Shown: one piece after another, positions 5,008-6,820 of the stretch
How the letters are laid out: each line of letters begins with the position of its first letter
How positions within the stretch are numbered: position 1 is the first letter of the stretch
Source: JBGTLW01 sp041743835
GTDB lineage: Bacteria > Planctomycetota > Phycisphaerae > Phycisphaerales > Phycisphaeraceae
DNA length: 6,820 nt
Assembly (NCBI GenBank): GCA_041743835.1
Contig: JBGTLW010000350.1
Coordinates: 1 to 6,820, forward strand
Direction of reading: 5' to 3'
Position numbers and translations under genes: made by a program
The notes under the pieces: model-generated
The model's input: the letters and a program-made list of their open reading frames with translations, nothing else
What the model was told of the DNA's origin: nothing
Database searches by the model: none

Positions 5008-6126
5008 TTATGCGGTCGCTTCGATGAGGTCGCTGACGCGGGTCATCGCGATATCGATCTTGCCCAGGACGGACGTGGTGTAGATGATCCACTGGCCATC
5101 GGCGCTGAAGTGCGGGTGCGGGTCGATGTGCAGCGGCGAGCGGGGCACCGGCGGCAAGGGCATGGCCGCGACGATGGCGGCCTTCTTCCCGGTCTTGCGG
5201 TTAAAGAACATGATCTCGCAGGGCTTCTCCCCCCACTTGTAAGGCGATTCATCCCAGACCCAGTATTGCCGCGTCGCCTCGGTGTGGCCGTGGCACACCG
5301 GGCCCTTGTAAACGTGCGTGGTTTGCCCGGTGGTGGTGTCGTGCTCGAACAGCCCGTCGTCGTAATGCACCCAGCAGAGCGTGCCGTCGGGCGCCCACCA
5401 CTCGTGGGAGACCTTGTGGTTGTGATCGTACACGCCGCGCGGGTCCACAGCGTCCATGCGTCCGTTGATGGTGCTCATCAGCCAGATGCGGTGGGTGTAA
5501 TAGAACTGCTTGCCGCTGACGGGGTGATAGAACCAGTCCATGGCGATGCTGAACGTGTCTGGATCGGTGGGGCTGAACTGCGCGTGGTTCATGTGGTGGG
5601 AGAACTCGGTCAGCGCGCGGTATTCCCCGGTCTCGATGTCGCCGACGCCGACCTGCCACGTCCCGCCGATGTGCGAGTCCAGCAGGAGGAAGCGTCCGTC
5701 GGCCGACCGCGTCAGGTGCGTCGCCACGCGCTGGACAAACCGCCCGGACACCAGCTCGCCCGGCAGCTTCAGCACCCGCGCGACCTGCCCCGTGTCGTCA
5801 ATCTTCCACACGCTGTCGCCGCTGGTGAAGAAGCACGATCGGCCATCGGTCTCGACCATCGGGGACTCGCTCTGGAAGAACGTGCGCGGCAGCAGACGGG
5901 CAGACGGGGCCGCGGGGTCCAGCGACACCACACCCAGGCACTTGTTCTGCGTCGGCGGGAAGCCGCAGTACATCCACAACCGCTCGCCGTCGGCCTGCAG
6001 CGACGGCGTTGCGAAATAGAAGCACATCTGCACGTCGGCCACGCGATGAGTCAGGATGTGACTCACCACGCCCGATTGAGGATCACGCCACGCCTGAAAG
6101 TACGGATGCTGGTTTAGGTCGAACAT
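5008..6126 (-). CDS. Oligogalacturonate-lyase-like beta-propeller protein (PL22 type)
   Basis: This 372-residue protein has no signal peptide, so is probably cytoplasmic. It has the build of the PL22 oligogalacturonate lyases: repeated beta-propeller blades with S-x-DG-(R/Q) turns (ADGERLWMYCG at 45-55, SADGRFLLLDS at 141-151, APDGTLCWVHY at 245-255, SADGQWIIYTTS at 341-352). His-rich loops resemble those that bind the metal and substrate in that family: SHHMNHAQFSP (176-186), HNHKVSHEWW (235-244) and HIDPHPHFS (333-341). PL22 enzymes split unsaturated oligogalacturonides by beta-elimination inside the cell, feeding ketodeoxyuronate catabolism. Whether this member uses galacturonate is unproven; no other pectin gene is in view. 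Start 6126 (MFDLNQHPYF...) was chosen because the sequence becomes family-like from there; ATG 6159 would add 11 unremarkable residues and cannot be excluded. The stop lies 3 bp from that of the convergent secreted-protein gene. The MDR gene upstream on the same strand ends 70 bp away. Confidence 0.78.
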   Translation of the reverse strand: MFDLNQHPYFQAWRDPQSGVVSHILTHRVADVQMCFYFATPSLQADGERLWMYCGFPPTQNKCLGVVSLDPAAPSARLLPRTFFQSESPMVETDGRSCFFTSGDSVWKIDDTGQVARVLKLPGELVSGRFVQRVATHLTRSADGRFLLLDSHIGGTWQVGVGDIETGEYRALTEFSHHMNHAQFSPTDPDTFSIAMDWFYHPVSGKQFYYTHRIWLMSTINGRMDAVDPRGVYDHNHKVSHEWWAPDGTLCWVHYDDGLFEHDTTTGQTTHVYKGPVCHGHTEATRQYWVWDESPYKWGEKPCEIMFFNRKTGKKAAIVAAMPLPPVPRSPLHIDPHPHFSADGQWIIYTTSVLGKIDIAMTRVSDLIEATA

Positions 6127-6166
6127 GCTGCATACTCTAACGCCCTTCACCGATTGCATCAGCCTA

Positions 6167-6222
6167 CGGTGCGCTCACGGGGCCAGACGGCCCGCGCTAA
6201 ACGGGGTGAGGGGAGCGCACCG
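6167..6222 (-). terminator. Nested hairpin between MDR gene and PL22-like gene
   Basis: A perfect 10-bp inverted repeat (CGGTGCGCTC at 6167-6176 and GAGCGCACCG at 6213-6222) encloses a smaller hairpin GGGCC (6180-6184) / GGCCC (6189-6193) with a 4-nt loop. The right arm lies within the last codons of the MDR gene, and the small hairpin directly follows its stop on the minus strand. It may end or stabilise that transcript, or attenuate read-through into the PL22-like gene. No U-tract is seen. Confidence 0.42.
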
Positions 6223-6820
6223 CGATGCCGATCTTGCCGACGGTGCGCTGCGTCTCCTGCAGCCGGTGCGCCTCGGCCAGGTCTTCGAGGGCAAAGGTCT
6301 GGGCGTGGTGGGGCTTGAGCTTGCCCGCGTCCACCAGCTCAGCCGCGGTCATCAGGATCGAGCCGTGACGCTCGACATTGACATCGTGCCTCCCCGCCGC
6401 GCCGATGAAGACGGTGAACAGCGACGCGTTGAGCAGGAACAGCGGCGAGAGGTCCGTGCCCGCGGGCACACCCACAATCGTCGCCAGTCGTCCTTCCGGC
6501 GCGACGCACTCGACACTCTTAACAAACGTGTCCCCGCCCACGCAGTCCACCACCACCGCGCAGCCCCGGCCATCGGTCAGGTCGCGCACCGTCTGCACCA
6601 CATCGCCACCGCGGTAGTCGATCACTTCGTCCGCCCCGAGCTGCTTCCACAGCGCGATCGACTCGGCCCGGCCGGCGGTGGTCAGCACACGGCAGCCGTG
6701 CGCCTTGGCGAGCTGGATCGCGATATGACCCACGCCCCCCGCCCCCGCCTGGATCAGGATCGTCTCGCCCGCGTGCAGCCGGCAGCGCGTGTGGACCGCC
6801 TCCCAGGCGGTGATCGTCAC
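6197..6820 (-). CDS. Quinone-oxidoreductase-like MDR family NAD(P)H-dependent oxidoreductase (5' end outside window)
   Basis: The visible 207 residues are the cofactor-binding and C-terminal part of a medium-chain dehydrogenase/reductase of the quinone oxidoreductase type. VTITAWEAVH, which corresponds to the family's L-T-A-W-x-A-L segment, opens the fragment. GAGGVG lies at 26-31 in IQAGAGGVGHIAIQLAKAHG, the AxxGGVGxxxxQLAK nucleotide-binding motif. GADEVIDYR (61-69) and VVDCVGGDTF then follow, and the end is AHRLQETQRTVGKIGIAV, matching the closing AH..ES....GKIVL of the family. No Zn-binding cysteines are seen in this part, consistent with a zinc-independent reductase that transfers hydride from NADPH to quinones or enones. 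The first visible codon, GTG, is almost certainly an internal Val, since about 110-130 residues of the N-terminal substrate domain should precede it. It lies upstream of, and co-directional with, the PL22-like gene, but nothing ties it to sugar metabolism. Stop is TAG at 6197-6199. Confidence 0.9.
   Translation of the reverse strand: MTITAWEAVHTRCRLHAGETILIQAGAGGVGHIAIQLAKAHGCRVLTTAGRAESIALWKQLGADEVIDYRGGDVVQTVRDLTDGRGCAVVVDCVGGDTFVKSVECVAPEGRLATIVGVPAGTDLSPLFLLNASLFTVFIGAAGRHDVNVERHGSILMTAAELVDAGKLKPHHAQTFALEDLAEAHRLQETQRTVGKIGIAVRSPHPV

Noticed and set aside
5110..6117. A 335-codon plus-strand open frame opposite the PL22-like gene
   Set aside because: Low-complexity R/V/H/G-rich translation without motifs; the minus strand frame has clear propeller repeats.
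1..6820. CRISPR array, tRNA, rRNA, toxin-antitoxin or defence genes
   Set aside because: No regularly spaced repeats, no tRNA-like cloverleaf or CCA-ended sequence, and no small gene pairs with such motifs were seen on either strand. CPBP proteins are sometimes called Abi, but that name alone does not show a phage-defence role.

Overview
The window reads as high-GC chromosomal DNA of a marine-type planctomycete, probably class Phycisphaerae. This is an inference from gene content: a prepilin-type (LIGILLPAL / DG.xRWV) surface protein, alpha-fucosidase and oligogalacturonate-lyase-like carbohydrate genes, a strongly GC-biased third codon position, and several palindromic intergenic elements. 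No rRNA, tRNA or other phylogenetic marker is present to confirm it.

Left third (1-1201) is decaying accessory DNA. It opens with the last 32 codons of an IS3-family transposase and the probable right end of that element at 141. The IS end abuts, exactly at codon 142, a prepilin-type protein gene whose leader and first half of the N-terminal helix are missing. This is followed by a 136-bp imperfect inverted repeat (736-871) and then by a 77-codon ORF that appears to be an alpha-L-fucosidase (GH29) with almost all of the catalytic domain deleted in frame.

Middle (1276-2694) is housekeeping-like: adenine phosphoribosyltransferase (apt), a 107-bp highly structured intergenic element, and a CPBP-family intramembrane protease, all on the + strand, followed by a strong GC hairpin at 2725-2767.

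Right part (2875-6820) holds a 709-residue secreted protein of unrecognised family whose layout suggests an alpha/alpha-toroid plus beta-sandwich polysaccharide-lyase-like enzyme. Convergent to it, with only 3 bp between the stop codons, is a cytoplasmic PL22/oligogalacturonate-lyase-like beta-propeller. Upstream of the latter on the same (-) strand is the 3' part of a zinc-independent quinone-oxidoreductase-like MDR gene that runs off the window.

A plausible joint reading is that the region is, or was, involved in uronic-acid or fucose-containing polysaccharide use: an exported depolymerase-like protein, an intracellular oligouronide lyase-like protein and a dead fucosidase. The most notable items are the unassigned 709-aa secreted protein, the fucosidase deletion remnant, the severed pilin and the two structured repeats. 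I did not see a defence system, CRISPR array, or clearly new multi-gene system.
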